A DNA stretch of 63,689 bases. Origin: Blautia sp. (GTDB lineage Bacteria; Bacillota; Clostridia; Lachnospirales; Lachnospiraceae). A program made the translations under genes and the position numbers. Location: positions 1-63,689 of the forward strand of contig JAUUSJ010000005.1 in NCBI GenBank assembly GCA_030841965.1, in the 5' to 3' direction. Shown here piece by piece: positions 1 to 8,181 of this stretch; positions within the stretch are counted from its first letter, which is position 1, and each line of letters starts with the position of its first letter. The notes beneath the pieces were generated by a model, which worked only from the letters and a program-made list of their open reading frames with translations, did no database searches and was not told where the DNA came from.

Positions 1-79
1 ATATCGAAAAACCGCTCCACTCTCTATCGTTTTTCGAGGACATATCTCCTACCTCTCTTGGCTGTGTACTGGCGAAAAC
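1..79 (+). repeat. R1 structured repeat, copy 1 (cut by window start)
   Basis: Right part of the R1 element. It shows the core end CCGCTCCACTCTCTATCG, then a copy-specific right arm, then the conserved terminus TGTGTACTGGC. The left part lies outside the window. It matches the right halves of the complete copies at 6.0, 8.2 and 41.3 kb. No protein-coding role is evident. Confidence 0.85.
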
Positions 80-130
80 CTATAAGATTCTTTTTTGTGG
101 GGATAGTTATTAGATAGTTGGAATGTGATT

Positions 131-158
131 TTGCTATTTTTAGATAGAAAAATATTAT
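131..158 (+). promoter_or_regulatory. Putative promoter of the zinc-ribbon kinase gene
   Basis: TTGCTA at 131-136 and TATTAT at 153-158 with a 16-bp spacer, 65 bp upstream of the kinase start. This is a plausible vegetative promoter by sequence only. Confidence 0.4.
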
Positions 159-223
159 GTTATTTGTAGGGAATTTTGAATGGTGTAGGTGCTAATAGAG
201 AGTTATGAAAAAGAGAGAGAAGA

Positions 224-1414
224 ATGAAAAATATAAATTTATTATGTTTGGGTTGTATGAAGGAAAAACAAGATGAGGGAGTGTGTCCATATTGTGGTTT
301 TGATTTAGGTGAGTATCATTCTTTGGTTCATCATTTGAAACCTCAGACAATTTTAAATGGAAAATATTTAGTTGGAAAAGTTTTAGGGGAGGGCGGATTT
401 GGAATTACGTATATTGGGTGTGATTTGAATTTGGGGATTCCATTGGCGATAAAAGAATATTTTCCAAATGGATTTGTGACGAGAGACAGTAATTATACAA
501 ATATGGTTTCGAGTTTGGGTGCAAAAACAAGACAAGTGTATGAGCATGGAAAAGAGAGATTTATAAATGAGGCAGAAATTTTAGGAAAATTTTATAATAT
601 GCCAGAGATTGTTCAAGTTCGAGATTTATTTCAAGAGAATGGGACGGCTTATATTGTAATGGAATATGTAGTTGGAGAGACTTTGAGTAAATATTTGGAT
701 AGAATTGAAAGATATGGGAATCATATGTCGGTAAATTCAGTTTTAGAGTTGATGAAGCCTTTGATTCAGGCTCTTAGCAAGGTACATACACAGGGATTGA
801 TTCATCGAGATATTAGTCCGGATAATATTATGGTTATGGATGATGGAAAAAAAGTGAGATTGCTGGATTTTGGGGCGGCAAAGGAATTTATAGATGATGA
901 GAAAAGTTTTTCTGTACTTTTAAAAGCCGGTTATGCGCCGGAGGAGCAATATAGAACAAAGGGAAAGCAAGGTCCATGGACAGATGTATATGCGCTCTGT
1001 GCTACGATTTATCGAGCGATTACAGGACAAAAGATAGTAGATTCTTTAGAGCGATTAGTTGAAGACACGGTGAAAAGACCATCAGAATTGGGAGTCATCA
1101 TAGAGCCTGATATAGAAGAGGCTTTGATGAAGGGCTTGGCTGTGTCGGGAAAAGATAGATGGCAGGATATGCAACAGTTATATGATGCTTTTTATTTGGA
1201 TAAAGATTTTACTGAACATAGAACAAATTCAAAATTATATGAAGCTGGAAAAAGAAATAGAGAAGAGAAAACGATGTCTACCTTGGATAAGAGACAAGTA
1301 GGCAATGTGGAATATGAAATAGTAGATGAGGAAAAGAAAATTAAAAAGTATATAACAGGAGAAGTTATAACTGTAATTATAATGGTGTTCTTATTTATTA
1401 TTTTGAACTGGTAA
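224..1414 (+). CDS. Zinc-ribbon Ser/Thr protein kinase, tail-anchored
   Basis: A 396-aa eukaryotic-like kinase. Residues 8-24 form a zinc ribbon (CxxC, then CPYC). The kinase domain follows: glycine loop GEGGFG near 55-60, AIKEYF with Lys77, a catalytic loop read as HRDISPDN near 194-201, and DFGAAKE near 215. The usual Lys of HRDLKPxN is Ser here, a variant I associate with zinc-ribbon kinases of Clostridia. The last 20 residues form one hydrophobic helix ending the protein, so the kinase probably sits on the cytoplasmic face of the membrane. ATG at 224 follows a GAGAGAGAAG ribosome binding site. It has its own putative promoter and no obvious partner gene except the small membrane protein downstream. 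The substrate is unknown. Confidence 0.85.
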   Translation: MKNINLLCLGCMKEKQDEGVCPYCGFDLGEYHSLVHHLKPQTILNGKYLVGKVLGEGGFGITYIGCDLNLGIPLAIKEYFPNGFVTRDSNYTNMVSSLGAKTRQVYEHGKERFINEAEILGKFYNMPEIVQVRDLFQENGTAYIVMEYVVGETLSKYLDRIERYGNHMSVNSVLELMKPLIQALSKVHTQGLIHRDISPDNIMVMDDGKKVRLLDFGAAKEFIDDEKSFSVLLKAGYAPEEQYRTKGKQGPWTDVYALCATIYRAITGQKIVDSLERLVEDTVKRPSELGVIIEPDIEEALMKGLAVSGKDRWQDMQQLYDAFYLDKDFTEHRTNSKLYEAGKRNREEKTMSTLDKRQVGNVEYEIVDEEKKIKKYITGEVITVIIMVFLFIILNW

Positions 1415-1536
1415 GATGTGAACGATAGCTATTTTATTATGTTTTGTTAGAAGTGGTAGGCTTTTTGGCATATTTTGTTAAAATAATTAGATGAACTGGT
1501 TATAGCAAATAGAATTAGATGGAAGGAGATTGTGAA

Positions 1537-1791
1537 ATGATAATGGAGGTATTTCTATGCATTCCTTCATTTATATGGACATTTCTGTATAGTCAAAAAT
1601 ACAAAATAAGTAGTAAATACATAAAATGGCAAATAATAAAATCATTTGTATTATTTTTCATATATATTATTTTTGGAATATTTTATATGGGATATATTGT
1701 GAATGAAGTATTTTTATTTTATGTGGTATTTACTATTCTTGGTATTTTAAGTGGAAGCTTGATTTATAAGATAAAATTATATTTGAGGTGA
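1537..1791 (+). CDS. Small integral membrane protein, function unknown
   Basis: About 84 aa with three hydrophobic segments and few charges until the basic C-terminus (IYKIKLYLR). The ATG at 1537 is preferred because AAGGAG lies 8 bp upstream; an in-frame ATG at 1519 precedes that ribosome binding site. I do not recognise a family. It lies 120 bp after the kinase and is followed by a strong terminator, so it could be cotranscribed with the kinase. Confidence 0.55.
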   Translation: MIMEVFLCIPSFIWTFLYSQKYKISSKYIKWQIIKSFVLFFIYIIFGIFYMGYIVNEVFLFYVVFTILGILSGSLIYKIKLYLR

Positions 1792-1793
1792 AG

Positions 1794-1842
1794 AATAAAC
1801 TAGAGAGGGTGGATGAGTGACTTTTTCTCTAGTTTATTTTGT
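1794..1842 (+). terminator. Rho-independent terminator
   Basis: Inverted repeat AATAAACTAGAGA / TCTCTAGTTTATT with a ~19-nt loop, followed by a T-rich tail. It ends the kinase/membrane-protein unit. Confidence 0.8.
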
Positions 1843-1861
1843 TTATAGTTAAGAAAATATG

Positions 1862-2073
1862 TATGATACCAGGGTCAAAAGGTCTAAAATCCGATGAAAG
1901 CTTGCTTGCAAGAGGATTTTTGAACTTGAGACCCGCCAAAAACAGGAATAAGTAGCCATTTTTCGGAGAAAAATGAGCGGATTAGGAATGTTTTTGAGAA
2001 TTGCGGGAGCACATTGTGCGGAGCAATTCGGTATCATAGGGGGCAAAAGACCTTTTGCCCCCAACATCATATG
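1862..2073 (+). repeat. R2 structured repeat, full-length copy
   Basis: About 210 bp, roughly 88% identical by eye to the reverse-strand copy at 37.83-38.04 kb. It contains several hairpins: ATTTTTCGGAGAAAAAT, GAATTGC...GCAATTC, and a terminal GGGGGCAAAAG/CTTTTGCCCCC palindrome followed by AACATCAT. The terminal palindrome of the other copy is GGGGTCAAAA/TTTTGACCCC, a compensatory base-pair change. The left hairpin arm of this copy has diverged. The spurious reverse ORFs here have no supporting ribosome binding site. Confidence 0.8.
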
Positions 2074-2168
2074 TATAAAATTAGTATTACATAATTGCAT
2101 ATAAAAGAGATAGAACTTATATTTTTTATCATTCTATTCTTCAGACAATAATATGAGAATTCTTTCAG

Positions 2169-2384
2169 TTTTGCCAATACACAGCAAAGGGAGCCAGGGA
2201 TTATGTCCTCTGAAAACGATAGAGAGTGGAGCGGTTTTTCGATATACTTAGCTTTGTCGCTGGAGCACTGTCTGAGCAGCGTAGCTGCGAGTTTGCGGGA
2301 AGTGACAAAAATCAGCGTATGTCGAAAAACCGTGGGAACGAACGTGTTTACAGAGGACATAATCCCTGGCTCTCTTTGCGTCTC
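2169..2384 (-). repeat. R1 structured repeat, copy 2
   Basis: Complete copy, reverse orientation. The outer left end TTTTGCCAATACACAGC is followed by a ~34-bp arm; the core is followed by the matching arm and then GCGTCTC. The apical hairpin reads GCAGC-GTA-GCTGC, whereas most copies read GCGCC/GGCGC, so both sides of the stem changed together. It lies between R2 and spoIIIAA. Confidence 0.9.
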
Positions 2385-2486
2385 TCCCCACCCCACCAAA
2401 AACTATCTTTTCCATAAATAATAGTCATAATTCTTCTTGTAGAACATATAGTAATGGTAAAGGGAATGTGGAAAGAGGAGGAGAGT

Positions 2487-3440
2487 ATGAACGAGGAAGT
2501 ACTGTTTATTTTTTCAGAAAGGATACAAGAAATTTTACAAAATCTTACAATAGAAGAGGATAAGTTGCAAGAAATCCGACTTCGAGTAGAAGAGCCGTTG
2601 ATGGTTTTATATAAAAATCAGGAATATTTCGTAGAACCTTCCGGGAATATGACAAAAGAGCGAGAGGATAGTTATATTGTATCGAGACAGGATATCGAAC
2701 AGACATTAGATTATATGAGTCAGTATTCGCTCTATGCCTATGAAGATGAGATTAGACAGGGATTTTTGACCATTCAGGGAGGACATCGAGTTGGTCTCGC
2801 TGGAAAGATTGTGATGGAGGGGGAGAAGATAAAAAATGTAAAGCATATCTCTTTTTTGAATGTGCGGCTTGCCCATCAAAAGAAGGGATGTGCGAAGAAG
2901 ATTCTTCCATATATTTTTCACGAGGGAAAAATCTGTCATACGATGATTATCTCACCGCCAGGTTGTGGAAAGACGACGTTACTTCGGGATATGATAAGGC
3001 TTATCTCGGACGGGACAAAGGAGAGACCAGGATTGACGGTGGGAGTTGTCGATGAGAGAGGGGAGATTGGAGCTTGTTATCACGGTGTACCGCAAAATGA
3101 TTTGGGGGTGAGGACGGATGTTCTTGACTGCTGTCCAAAATCTCTTGGGATGCTTATGCTTCTTCGCTCTATGTCGCCAAAGGTGATTGCGGTGGATGAG
3201 ATTGGAACGAGGGAGGATTTGGAGGCGATTGAGTATGTGTTAAACTGTGGATGCAAACTTATCGCGACTGTACATGGAAAATCCATCGGTGATATTAAGA
3301 GAAAGCCTGTGATTCGCAAGCTTTTAGAGGAAAAAATGTTTGACCGTTATATTATTTTGAGTGGGAAAAGAGAAGTCGGGACAATTGAGAATATTTTTGA
3401 TTCGATGGGGAACCCGCTTTTTCGGGAAAGAACAGAATGA
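2487..3440 (+). CDS. spoIIIAA: Stage III sporulation ATPase SpoIIIAA
   Basis: A 317-aa AAA/secretion-type ATPase of the SpoIIIA-SpoIIQ channel between mother cell and forespore. Walker A is PPGCGKTT near residue 158 and Walker B is VIAVDEIG near 233. The ATG at 2487 has GAGGAGGAG just upstream; the longer in-frame start at 2454 would place that ribosome binding site inside the gene. First gene of a complete spoIIIAA-AH operon. Its stop overlaps the spoIIIAB start (ATGA), indicating translational coupling. Length and motifs are normal for the family. Confidence 0.97.
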   Translation: MNEEVLFIFSERIQEILQNLTIEEDKLQEIRLRVEEPLMVLYKNQEYFVEPSGNMTKEREDSYIVSRQDIEQTLDYMSQYSLYAYEDEIRQGFLTIQGGHRVGLAGKIVMEGEKIKNVKHISFLNVRLAHQKKGCAKKILPYIFHEGKICHTMIISPPGCGKTTLLRDMIRLISDGTKERPGLTVGVVDERGEIGACYHGVPQNDLGVRTDVLDCCPKSLGMLMLLRSMSPKVIAVDEIGTREDLEAIEYVLNCGCKLIATVHGKSIGDIKRKPVIRKLLEEKMFDRYIILSGKREVGTIENIFDSMGNPLFRERTE

Positions 3441-3955
3441 TAAAAATATTCGGCTGTATCTTAGTGATTTTATCAGGATATCTGGGTGGATTTTATTTTT
3501 CTAATGGTTGCAAAATAAGACTAGAACAGCTTTATGAGTTAAAGAGAATTGTGCAGATTTTAGAGGGAGAAATTCGGTATAAAAAGACAGCATTGCCAGA
3601 GGCGTTCTTGAATATTTCCAATAGAACAAAACAGCCGTTTTCTAATTTTTTTTGTTCGGTCGGGAGAGAATTGCTCGATAATAGAAAGAATACAATGGCA
3701 GAGATTTGGAAAGAAAAATTGGATAAGCTTTTTTTGGAGGCAAAGCTTACGAAAAATGATAAAGGCTCTCTTATGCAACTTGGAAATAGCCTTGGATATT
3801 TGGACGGAAAGAATCAACTCGACAGCTTGAATCTTTATGCGGAGCAGCTTGAGGAGGAGATAAAAAGGAGCCGGGAGGAACTTTATAAAAAGGGAAGAGT
3901 ATATCAATGTCTTGGCATTAGTAGTGGAATTTTGCTTGTATTGATTCTTATTTGA
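3437..3955 (+). CDS. spoIIIAB: Stage III sporulation protein SpoIIIAB
   Basis: A 172-aa membrane protein with an N-terminal helix (residues about 3-20), a charged helical middle rich in Glu/Lys, and a C-terminal helix (about 157-172). This is the SpoIIIAB pattern, resembling GspF-type secretion components. It overlaps spoIIIAA by 4 bp and belongs to the SpoIIIA-Q channel machinery. Confidence 0.93.
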   Translation: MIKIFGCILVILSGYLGGFYFSNGCKIRLEQLYELKRIVQILEGEIRYKKTALPEAFLNISNRTKQPFSNFFCSVGRELLDNRKNTMAEIWKEKLDKLFLEAKLTKNDKGSLMQLGNSLGYLDGKNQLDSLNLYAEQLEEEIKRSREELYKKGRVYQCLGISSGILLVLILI

Positions 3956-4044
3956 TTTAAAGGTTAGCAAAGGAATTTATGGGGGAAGGGAAGAGAATTA
4001 GAGGTATGGATTTTTATTTCGTTTAAGCGTCAGGGGGGAGGGAG

Positions 4045-4239
4045 ATGGAGGTCCAATTAATTTTTAAAATCGCAGCAGTCGGGATTTTGGTTACTATTTT
4101 GGGACAGGTGCTAAAACATTCTGGGAGAGAGGAACAGTCTTTTTTAGTTAGTTTGGCGGGATTGATTATTGTTTTGTCTTGGGTGATTCCGTATATTGAG
4201 AGTTTATTTGATAGTATGAAAAAACTTTTTCTTTTATAA
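4045..4239 (+). CDS. spoIIIAC: Stage III sporulation protein SpoIIIAC
   Basis: 64 aa with two transmembrane helices separated by a short polar loop (KHSGREEQ). Length and operon position match SpoIIIAC, an integral component of the feeding-tube channel. The start follows a GGGGGGAGGGAG ribosome binding site. Confidence 0.93.
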   Translation: MEVQLIFKIAAVGILVTILGQVLKHSGREEQSFLVSLAGLIIVLSWVIPYIESLFDSMKKLFLL

Positions 4240-4287
4240 AGCATATATATTTTTTTATTTTATCAAAGAAAGGTCAAGGTGATTGAC

Positions 4288-4674
4288 ATGGATATCATTC
4301 GCATAGCTTTAATCGGAGTAGTGGGAAGTCTCCTTGCTCTAAAGCTAAAGACCTATAAACCAGAATTTGGAATTGTTTTAAGCATTGCTCTTTGTCTTCT
4401 TTTTTTACTTTGTGCAGTGGAAAAATTGACTGTGATTGTAGAGTTTTTAAACTCGATTCAGAGTCTGATGAATATAAATCCTGTCTATGTATCTGTTCTT
4501 TTAAAACTAATTGGAATTGCCTATGTATGTGAATTTTCTTCAAATCTTTGCAAAGATGCAGGATATCAGTCCATTGCCACTCAGGTGGAAATTATAGGAA
4601 AACTGACGATTTTAGTAGTTAGTATGCCAATTATTAACACATTACTCGAAACGATTCATAAATTTTTGAAATAG
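4288..4674 (+). CDS. spoIIIAD: Stage III sporulation protein SpoIIIAD
   Basis: 128 aa, multi-helix membrane protein beginning MDIIRIALIGVV, as in the family. The ATG at 4288 is chosen over the GTG at 4279 because AAGGTG lies at suitable distance and the family normally starts at this residue. Helices near residues 3-20, 28-48, 58-80 and the C-terminal third. Part of the SpoIIIA operon. Confidence 0.93.
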   Translation: MDIIRIALIGVVGSLLALKLKTYKPEFGIVLSIALCLLFLLCAVEKLTVIVEFLNSIQSLMNINPVYVSVLLKLIGIAYVCEFSSNLCKDAGYQSIATQVEIIGKLTILVVSMPIINTLLETIHKFLK

Positions 4675-4697
4675 ATAAGAAGACGGGGATTTTATTT

Positions 4698-5987
4698 ATG
4701 AAAATTCTAAAAGTAAATAATTTATGTTTTTCAAGTTGTTTTTGTCATATTTTTGGTCAATGGAGGAATGCTTTCAAACAATTATTGTTTTTTTTTATTA
4801 TTTTTACAGCTACAATACTAATCACAGGTAGCATAGTCCTATTTTTTTTCTCTTTTGAAGTGGATGCGTGGACAATCTCTTCTCCTTCTTTGTCAAATCA
4901 ATTGGAGCAGTCAGAAGATACAATCGTGGAGCAAGAGGGGATAGATATTGAGGAGGAATATCAATTATTTGATGTGCAAAGAGAGTTAGAAAAAGAAAGT
5001 GAGATTAAGATTTCATTTTCAGAGGTAGTAAGAGATTTGATGGCTGGGGATATAAAAAAGGTGGCGAAAGATATTGGAGGCGAGATTATAAGTCAGATAG
5101 GGAGAGAATGTAGAACAAATCAAAAAATGATAGCGGAGCTTATGATTATTGCCATTATGGCGGCCTTTTTTTCTAATTTTTCCAATGTGTTTTTTAGTCA
5201 GCATGTGGGGGAGACGGGATTTTTTGCAGCCTATCTTTTAATGTTTACGATGATTTTAAGCTCCTTTTTTTTGATGTCTTCGATTGTAAGCGAGGTGATG
5301 GAAAAGCTTTTATCATTTATGAGAGTTTTAATTCCATCTTATAGTCTCGCAGTTACGGCGTCCACAGGATTGACGACTTCACTTGCAATGTATGAGTTTT
5401 TTATGATTATTATTAGTGTCTGTGAGTGGGTTATGTTAAAGGGGATTGTACCTCTTATTTATATGTATATGATTATGGAACTCGCAAATAATATGGCAAA
5501 GGAGGACCATTTTTCAAAGCTCACGGAATTGATAAAGAAGGGGTCTATTCAGGTGTTAAAGGGAGTAGTCGGGATTGTCCTTGGGGTGAATATGATTCAG
5601 AGTATGATTTTGCCGGCTGCTGATTCGGTGAGGGTTAATGTTATTCAAAAAGGGTTGAATGCAATTCCAGGAGCGGGTCAGCTTCTTGGAACGGTGACAA
5701 GTACGATTGTTGGCTCGAGTGTTATTATAAAAAATAGTATCGGAGGGGCGGGGATTTTTTGCCTGATTATTATTTTGGCGGTGCCTGTTTTGAAGGTGAT
5801 TTTATTTGTCTTAACTTATTATATTGCAGCGGCTTTGCTCCAGCCAATCTCGGATAAGAGGTTGATTCAGTGCTTATATGCGGCGGGGGAGAGTGGGAAA
5901 TTATTGTTGAATGTGCTTTTATCTTGTGGAGCACTTTTTTTATTAGTTATTGCAATGACGGCGATGAGTACGAATCAGAAGGTGTGA
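4698..5987 (+). CDS. spoIIIAE: Stage III sporulation protein SpoIIIAE
   Basis: A 429-aa polytopic membrane protein with an N-terminal signal-like helix (about residues 28-57), an acidic extracytoplasmic stretch, then several transmembrane helices containing the family region SYSLAVTASTG and the Gly-rich IPGAGQLLGTVTSTIVGSS. It forms part of the SpoIIIA channel and resembles type III secretion membrane components. The gene is followed by R1 copy 3 instead of the directly abutting spoIIIAF usual for this operon. Confidence 0.95.
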   Translation: MKILKVNNLCFSSCFCHIFGQWRNAFKQLLFFFIIFTATILITGSIVLFFFSFEVDAWTISSPSLSNQLEQSEDTIVEQEGIDIEEEYQLFDVQRELEKESEIKISFSEVVRDLMAGDIKKVAKDIGGEIISQIGRECRTNQKMIAELMIIAIMAAFFSNFSNVFFSQHVGETGFFAAYLLMFTMILSSFFLMSSIVSEVMEKLLSFMRVLIPSYSLAVTASTGLTTSLAMYEFFMIIISVCEWVMLKGIVPLIYMYMIMELANNMAKEDHFSKLTELIKKGSIQVLKGVVGIVLGVNMIQSMILPAADSVRVNVIQKGLNAIPGAGQLLGTVTSTIVGSSVIIKNSIGGAGIFCLIIILAVPVLKVILFVLTYYIAAALLQPISDKRLIQCLYAAGESGKLLLNVLLSCGALFLLVIAMTAMSTNQKV

Positions 5988-6010
5988 AGGAAGATTCGGG
6001 GAGGAGAAGG

Positions 6011-6222
6011 GAGACGCTGAGAGAGGAGGCAGGGATATGTCCCAAAAACACGTTCGTTCCCACGATTTTTCGACATACGCTGATATATGTCGCCTCCCGC
6101 AAACTCGCGCCTTTGGCGCTCAGACAGTGCTCCAGCGACAAAGCTAAGTATATCGAAAAATCGCTCCACTCTCTATCGTTTTTGGGGCATATCCCTGCCT
6201 CCTCTCTCAGCTGTGTATTGGA
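6011..6222 (+). repeat. R1 structured repeat, copy 3, inside the spoIIIA operon
   Basis: Complete copy in the direction of spoIIIA transcription, between spoIIIAE and spoIIIAF. GAGAC is followed by arm GCTGAGAGAGGAGGCAGGG and the matching CCCTGCCTCCTCTCTCAGC, then TGTGTATTGG. The inner helix here is GTCGC/GCGAC where most copies have GCCGC/GCGGC, and the central helix carries CGATTTTTCGA/TCGAAAAATCG where the 8.2-kb copy has CGG/CCG. If the operon is one transcript, this element is part of the mRNA. Confidence 0.9.
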
Positions 6223-6312
6223 GAGACAGAATTGAGTGGTAGTCTAAGGATTGTAAAATGATTATTGTTGTATTGGTGGGATGGAATTGATTGGCAAGGT
6301 GGTAGAAAGGAT

Positions 6313-6870
6313 GTGAGAAGGATATTGGAGTTTATTTATACATGGGTTAGAAATATTATTTTGTTCTCACTCTTAGCTTCGATTGCCCTTGAGTTGATTC
6401 CGAGTGATAATTATAAAAATTATACACAACTTTTTGTGGGTTTTCTTCTTATTTTCTTGGTTATAGAACCAATTACAACGGTTTTGGGTTCTAAAGATAA
6501 TATTAGTTTAGAGGCGATGCAACAATTTATTTCTATTGATACAAGGCAGATAGAAGATGACTGTGAACAGTTAAGGCTAAGGGAAACAAAGAGAAAGAAG
6601 GAGTTATATGAGGCACAGATAGAGCAACAAATAAAGGAAATTTTGGAGGCAGAAAATTATAAATTGTATTCTCAAAATGTGGATATTAGTTTAGAGGAAG
6701 AAAATAGGGAGAAAATTAATAAAATAGAAGTGGTGATTCAAGGGCAACAGCAAAGTTTGAAGGAGGGAGAGTCTTTGGAAAAGGAGAGGGAGGGAGAGAA
6801 AGTGAAAAAAATTATAAAAGACTTCTATCAACTTGACGATTCTCATATAGATGTAAAGATGCAGGAGTGA
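6313..6870 (+). CDS. spoIIIAF: Stage III sporulation protein SpoIIIAF
   Basis: About 185 aa: two N-terminal helices (YTWVRNIILFSLLAS and LFVGFLLIFLVIEPIT) followed by a soluble charged domain, the SpoIIIAF layout. The start is uncertain. GTG 6313 (with GAAAGGAT) or TTG 6325 fits the family better than a start at 6265, which would add residues derived from sequence next to R1. The R1 insertion may have reshaped the translation start. Followed after 4 bp by spoIIIAG. Confidence 0.88.
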   Translation: MRRILEFIYTWVRNIILFSLLASIALELIPSDNYKNYTQLFVGFLLIFLVIEPITTVLGSKDNISLEAMQQFISIDTRQIEDDCEQLRLRETKRKKELYEAQIEQQIKEILEAENYKLYSQNVDISLEEENREKINKIEVVIQGQQQSLKEGESLEKEREGEKVKKIIKDFYQLDDSHIDVKMQE

Positions 6871-6874
6871 ATAT

Positions 6875-7426
6875 ATGGAAAAGAATGGAAAGAAAGGATT
6901 TTCGATAAAAGAAATTGGTCTTCCTAAAATATTATTGATGGCGGCAGCTGGCATATTACTTTTGGTGCTCAGTATGCCACAAAAACAGGAATCACAAGTC
7001 GATAAGGAAGAGAGCAGCGTAAATCTGACAGAAAATGATGCCTATATTACGGCGATGGAGAGTAAGCTTGAAAAGACATTAAGGACGATTTCGGGAGTTG
7101 GAAAAGTAGAGGTCATGCTTACATTAGAGTCCTCGAAGGAGGCGGTATTGAATAAAGATACACAGACGGAGCAAGAAAAATTAAAGGAGGATACAAAGAG
7201 CAATGATATAGTAAAAGAAAACGAGGAGACGGTTCTTACGGAAAATAGCGGGAATCAGGAACCATACATAATAAAAGAGATAGAGCCGAAAGTGGCAGGA
7301 GTGGTTGTGGTATTGGAAGGAGGAGGAAATCCAGTGATTGTAAAAGAGGTGACGGAGGCAGTTCAAGTTCTATTTCATTTGGAAGTGAATAAAATAAAAG
7401 TATTAAAGATGGAGGAAGGAAAATGA
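6875..7426 (+). CDS. spoIIIAG: Stage III sporulation protein SpoIIIAG
   Basis: 183 aa: short cytoplasmic N-terminus, one transmembrane helix (residues about 20-36), then an extracytoplasmic domain with LEKTLRTISGVGKVEVMLTLES and a C-terminal ring-building-like segment (VAGVVVVLEGGGNPVIVKEV). SpoIIIAG forms a large ring in the intermembrane space. It overlaps spoIIIAH by 4 bp. Confidence 0.95.
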   Translation: MEKNGKKGFSIKEIGLPKILLMAAAGILLLVLSMPQKQESQVDKEESSVNLTENDAYITAMESKLEKTLRTISGVGKVEVMLTLESSKEAVLNKDTQTEQEKLKEDTKSNDIVKENEETVLTENSGNQEPYIIKEIEPKVAGVVVVLEGGGNPVIVKEVTEAVQVLFHLEVNKIKVLKMEEGK

Positions 7427-8091
7427 AAGTTAGAGTAAAGAAAAATCAAATGCTTATCACAGCCTTGGCAGTTATGATTGCAGTGGCGGGATATTTAAAT
7501 TTCTCAGGGAGAGATTTATCTGTCGTCAAGGAGGGGGAGGATAGTCAGGAGGTAATTGAGCAGACAGTGGATAATACTGCGCTAGAAAAGACAGAAGAAA
7601 CAAGCACAGAGGGGGAAAATGCACAGGCAAGCAATGACAGCGAGGTGAGTGCCCCAGTAAAGGATAGCTTAGAGGAGAGCGAAATGGCGACAGATACTCA
7701 GATTGGGGAGGCTGTGCTTACTTTCGCAAATGTATCGAATTATATTGCAAGTACAAAAATGGAGAGAGAGCAGACCTACGCCAAGGCAAAAGAAAATCTG
7801 CAAAGTATTATTGAGGATGCGAATGTATCAAATGCACAAAAAGAGGAGGCAGTTGCAAAGAAGACAGCTCTCTCTGATACGATGGAAAAAGAGGCGGCTA
7901 CAGAGCAGCTTCTCGGTTCAAAAGGATTTTTAAATTCCATTGTGACGATTCAAAATGGTTCTGTGGATGTATGTGTACAGGCGGAAGAACTTTCCAGTGT
8001 TGAAAAAGCGCAGATAGAGGATATTGTAACTCGAACTGCAGATTGTAAAGTGAGTGATATGGTGATTTCGACTCTTAAGGTTACGAATTAA
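7423..8091 (+). CDS. spoIIIAH: Stage III sporulation protein SpoIIIAH
   Basis: 222 aa. One N-terminal helix, a long acidic Ser/Thr/Glu linker (about 40-90), then a YscJ/FliF-like domain (near 105-220) including LGSKGFLNSIVTI. It pairs with forespore SpoIIQ. Last gene of the spoIIIA operon; downstream come degenerate repeats and R1 copy 4. Confidence 0.95.
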   Translation: MKVRVKKNQMLITALAVMIAVAGYLNFSGRDLSVVKEGEDSQEVIEQTVDNTALEKTEETSTEGENAQASNDSEVSAPVKDSLEESEMATDTQIGEAVLTFANVSNYIASTKMEREQTYAKAKENLQSIIEDANVSNAQKEEAVAKKTALSDTMEKEAATEQLLGSKGFLNSIVTIQNGSVDVCVQAEELSSVEKAQIEDIVTRTADCKVSDMVISTLKVTN

Positions 8092-8109
8092 TATTTTTTA
8101 TATTTGTGG

Positions 8110-8181
8110 ATGCGAAGAGAGTCTGTTGTTGTAGTGGAGGTAGACGCAAAGAAAAGTTGCTGTTGTAGTGGGAGGAGACGC
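8110..8181 (+). repeat. Short tandem units of an R1 terminus
   Basis: Three related units of period ~33-34 bp, each carrying a version of GACGCAAAGA (8110, 8143, 8177) followed by GTTGTAGTGG-like sequence. The last unit is the true left end of R1 copy 4. Confidence 0.6.
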
